Assembly: GCA_963696645.1 (NCBI GenBank)
Contig: CAVOKY010000007.1
Span: 186,001-250,000 of the forward strand
DNA length: 64,000 nucleotides
Origin: JAMXLO01 sp963696645
Lineage (GTDB): Bacteria > Pseudomonadota > Alphaproteobacteria > Acetobacterales > Acetobacteraceae
Reading direction: 5' to 3'
Part shown: positions 61,460 through 64,000 of the stretch, piece after piece
How positions within the stretch are numbered: position 1 is the first letter of the stretch
Layout: the number at the start of each line of letters is the position of its first letter
Program-made: the position numbers and the translations under genes
Notes under the pieces: generated by a model
Databases searched by the model: none
Seen by the model: only the letters and a program-made list of their open reading frames with translations
Told to the model about the DNA's origin: nothing

Positions 61460-64000
61460 TCGATCGTCTCCGTTGGCCGCTCCGCGTCCGCGGGTACTGG
61501 AAGTGTGATGGTGAAAGCCGAGCCCGAACGATCGGTCCTGTTGGTGGCTGCTATCGTGCCATGCATAGCCTCGATGAAGCCGCGGCAGATAGCAAGGCCG
61601 AGACCAGTTCCCGCGCGGCGGCGATCGGCACCGCCAACCCGGTAGAACTTGTCGAACACATGGTCGAGATCCACCGCCGGAATGCCGGGACCCTCGTCGA
61701 GCACCTGCAGGGAGACGCGGCCATTCTCCCGCCATGCCCGGATAGTGATCAGCGATCCGGCCGGCGCATATTTTCCGGCATTGTCCAGCAGATTGAACAG
61801 GACCTGCTCGAACAGCACCTCGTCGAGGTCAAGCATCGGCAGCTCGGGCTCCAGCAGAACCTGCGTCCTGTGAGCCGCCAGGATCTTGCGGGCACGGCGC
61901 AAAGCGGTGGCGACCGCGTCTGCAAGATCGACGGGCCCGGTGCGCAATTGCAACGGTCCGGATTCCAGGCGTGTCATGTCGAGCAGATTGCCGATGAACC
62001 GGTTCAGCCGTTCCGCCTCATCCTGGATGTTGCGAATCAGATCAAGGCGGGTCGCTGCATCCAGCGTGTCGCCCTGCGCAGTGAGACTGGTCGCCGAGCC
62101 CAGGATCGATGCCAGCGGCGTGCGCAGATCGTGCGAGATAGATGTCAGCAGTGCGGCGCGCAGCCGATCGGTTTCGGTGATCAGCCGGGCTCGATCCACG
62201 TCCTCGACCAGGTTCACGCGTTCGATCGCCAGCGCCGCCTGGTCAGACAACGCATCGAGCAGACGATGCTGATCGGGCGTGAGGATCGGCCCTGGTTCAT
62301 CGCGGTCGATACCGATCACGCCAACGGCGCCGCGGCCGGTCTGCATCGGCAGGAACAGACGCTTCGCACCGGGCAAGGTATCGGCGCCGCGTCCGGCGGC
62401 GTGGTTCCTCTCCCAGGACCACTTCGCGGCGGCAAGGTCCGCCGCATCCAGCGTGTCCTCGGGAGGAAAGCCCGCCCTGACCGTCATCCTGCCCTCCTCC
62501 GGCAGCAGGATTACAACGTGCACCTTCAGCATCAGCGCGATCTGGTGCACGGTGGCCCATAGCAGATCATCGAGATTTGCCGCGCCGGCCAGCTTGCGGC
62601 TGAACTGATACAGTTCCTCCGTCGTGCGGGCGCGCTGACGCGCCGTGATCGCCTGTGCGCGCACCCTTGCCGTGAGGTTGCTGGCAATCACCGCGGTGAC
62701 GCCGAAGAAGAACAGTGCGACGACATTCTCCGGATCGGCGATGGTGAACGTATAGAGCGGCGGCAAGAAGAAGAAGTTGTAGGCCAGAACGCTGACGAAA
62801 CTGGCGAACAGTGCAGGCCACAGGCCATACACCACTGCGACCGCCAGGACCGCGGTCAAGAAGGTGAGCGAAACGCTGGCGATGCCGACGACCTCGTGCA
62901 GCAACAGAGCGACACCGAGCGATACCGCGACGAAGGCCAAACTCCCGAGATAGGCCCTGGCTTCGCCGCCCGGCTTCGCTGCTTCCAGCACAACGCGCTG
63001 TTCCTCCTGCTCGGCGGCCTCGCGCGAGCGTCCGAGGACATGCACACTCGCGCCGCCGGCCTTGCGGATCAGCGCCTGCGCCAGCGATCCACGCAGCAAC
63101 TCCAGCCACATTGAACGCGGCGGCTGGACGAGGATGATGTGCGTGAAGTTGTTGGCGCGGGCGTAGTCGGCGATGGTGTCCGCCACGCCCTCGCCTGGCA
63201 GCGTTACCGTGTCCGCGCCGAGCTTCTGCGCCAGCCGCAACACCTCGGAAATCCGGTCGCGCTGCGCGTCGCTGATGCTTAGGTCGCGTCCGGTCTCGAC
63301 ATGAATGGCGGTCCACGGTGCTCGCAGGCTGTCGGCCATGCGCTTCGCGTGGCGCACCACATCGGTGCTGCTCGGATCAGCGCCGACGCAGGCCAGGATG
63401 CGCTCGCTGGCTGCCCAGGGTCCGGGAATCGCATGGGCCTGCATGTAGCGGACCATCTGTTCGTCCACCCGCTGGGCGGTGCGGCGGAGAGCGAGTTCAC
63501 GCAATGCAGTGAGATTGCCTGGCTGGAAGTAGTGGCGCACCGCCCTCTCGGCCTGATGCGGCACGTAGACCTTGCCGTCCCGCAGCCGCTGAATCAGATC
63601 CTGCGGCGTGAGGTCGATCAACTCGATATCGTCGGCCTTGTCGATGACCGAATCGGGCACCGTTTCGCGCACCCGGATGCGGGTGATCTGCGCGACCACA
63701 TCGTTCAGGCTTTCGACGTGCTGCACGTTGAGCGTGGTGTAGACATCGATGCCGGCGGTAATCAGCTCATCGACATCCATGTAGCGCTTCGGATGACGGC
63801 TGCCAGGCGCGTTGCTGTGTGCGAGCTCATCGACCAGTACCAGTTGCGGCCGGCGTGCGAGGATCGCGTCGAGATCCATTTCCTCCAGCACGCGGCCGCG
63901 ATACTCGACGGATTGGCGTGGGATGACCTCCAGGCCGTCGATCAGCGCTTCGGTTTCCTTGCGGCCGTGGGTTTCCACGACGCCGACGACGACATCGACG
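61456..64000 (-). CDS. kdpD: Sensor histidine kinase KdpD (N-terminus beyond window)
   Basis: Potassium/turgor sensor kinase; at least 840 C-terminal residues are present. From the window edge: the end of the KdpD/Usp N-terminal region (GRKETEALIDGLEVIPR, DELAHSNAPGSRHPKRY), a Usp-like domain (ERILACVGADPSS ... ILVQPPRSMWLELLRG), four membrane helices (FVAVSLGVALLLHEVVGIAS; AVLAVAVVYGLWPALFAS; NFFFLPPLYTFTIADPENVV), a GAF domain, and the kinase core with HDLRTPLASI, NLLDNAGKYAP, DEGPGIP and GTGLGLAICRG. The Walker-A part of the N-domain lies outside. The kdpFABC pump genes are not in view. Confidence 0.93.
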   Translation of the reverse strand, partial: VDVVVGVVETHGRKETEALIDGLEVIPRQSVEYRGRVLEEMDLDAILARRPQLVLVDELAHSNAPGSRHPKRYMDVDELITAGIDVYTTLNVQHVESLNDVVAQITRIRVRETVPDSVIDKADDIELIDLTPQDLIQRLRDGKVYVPHQAERAVRHYFQPGNLTALRELALRRTAQRVDEQMVRYMQAHAIPGPWAASERILACVGADPSSTDVVRHAKRMADSLRAPWTAIHVETGRDLSISDAQRDRISEVLRLAQKLGADTVTLPGEGVADTIADYARANNFTHIILVQPPRSMWLELLRGSLAQALIRKAGGASVHVLGRSREAAEQEEQRVVLEAAKPGGEARAYLGSLAFVAVSLGVALLLHEVVGIASVSLTFLTAVLAVAVVYGLWPALFASFVSVLAYNFFFLPPLYTFTIADPENVVALFFFGVTAVIASNLTARVRAQAITARQRARTTEELYQFSRKLAGAANLDDLLWATVHQIALMLKVHVVILLPEEGRMTVRAGFPPEDTLDAADLAAAKWSWERNHAAGRGADTLPGAKRLFLPMQTGRGAVGVIGIDRDEPGPILTPDQHRLLDALSDQAALAIERVNLVEDVDRARLITETDRLRAALLTSISHDLRTPLASILGSATSLTAQGDTLDAATRLDLIRNIQDEAERLNRFIGNLLDMTRLESGPLQLRTGPVDLADAVATALRRARKILAAHRTQVLLEPELPMLDLDEVLFEQVLFNLLDNAGKYAPAGSLITIRAWRENGRVSLQVLDEGPGIPAVDLDHVFDKFYRVGGADRRRAGTGLGLAICRGFIEAMHGTIAATNRTDRSGSAFTITLPVPADAERPTETIE

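Noticed and set aside
1..64000. tRNA or rRNA genes
   Set aside because: I looked for cloverleaf-like and TTCGA-type signatures in intergenic regions and saw none that I could support.

Overview
This is a GC-rich, densely packed stretch of bacterial chromosome. Its gene content points to an alphaproteobacterium, most likely of the Acetobacteraceae/Rhodospirillales type: a TRAP transporter, a class V aminotransferase and DAO/LLM oxidoreductases, a RamB-type regulator divergent from isocitrate lyase, methylmalonate-semialdehyde dehydrogenase, KdpDE with PtsN, heptose-related glycosyltransferases, and IS630, IS1634, IS110 and IS4 elements. The family assignment is inference from gene content only. 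No rRNA, tRNA or CRISPR array was found.

Layout. 1-4.7 kb: phosphoglucomutase (cut by the window edge and frameshifted), type II dehydroquinase, a metallophosphoesterase, a crotonase without the usual catalytic glutamates, and a zinc-free quinone-reductase-like enzyme. 4.7-12.1 kb: a leftward operon cysQ - alpha/beta hydrolase - SsuD-like LLM monooxygenase - class V aminotransferase - DAO oxidoreductase - EamA exporter, whose last gene is split by an IS630 element. 12.2-19.4 kb: surface-glycan genes, with a giant (about 1,655-codon) fusion of repeats, GT2 and GT9 domains, a small WYL/NPDV-repeat protein, and an hldE-like ADP-heptose gene. 19.7-22.3 kb: a beta-hydroxyacid dehydrogenase, a hydrolase and a GlcG-type protein. 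22.4-32.9 kb: a leftward run of TPR protein, glycogen-debranching-type glucosidase, D-aminopeptidase-like protein, ThDP enzyme and TRAP transporter. 33.2-40.4 kb: an IS4-type element, aceA and its divergent RamB-like regulator, a GxxExxY gene with a large hairpin, an enolase-superfamily enzyme, and a coiled-coil gene built from 21-bp repeats. 40.8-45.8 kb: a YbhGFSR-type drug/export ABC operon. 47-55.3 kb: a transposon-rich island. 55.4-64 kb: DoxX, a His-rich PadR regulator divergent from mmsA, ogt, a Crp/Fnr regulator, and kdpD-kdpE-ptsN with overlapping stop and start codons.

The clearest discovery is in the island. One DUF6515-like secreted-protein gene (49302-55329) was hit independently by two IS1634 elements and one IS630 element. 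Removing each element with one copy of its target duplication rejoins the fragments in frame, apart from one later frameshift.

A caution affects the whole window. At least fifteen single-base frame breaks fall in otherwise well-conserved genes (pgm, aceA, hldE, ogt, dctP and others). Several are in short homopolymers and look like assembly or sequencing errors rather than decay. Genes broken this way are listed as pseudogene with the repaired reading described.
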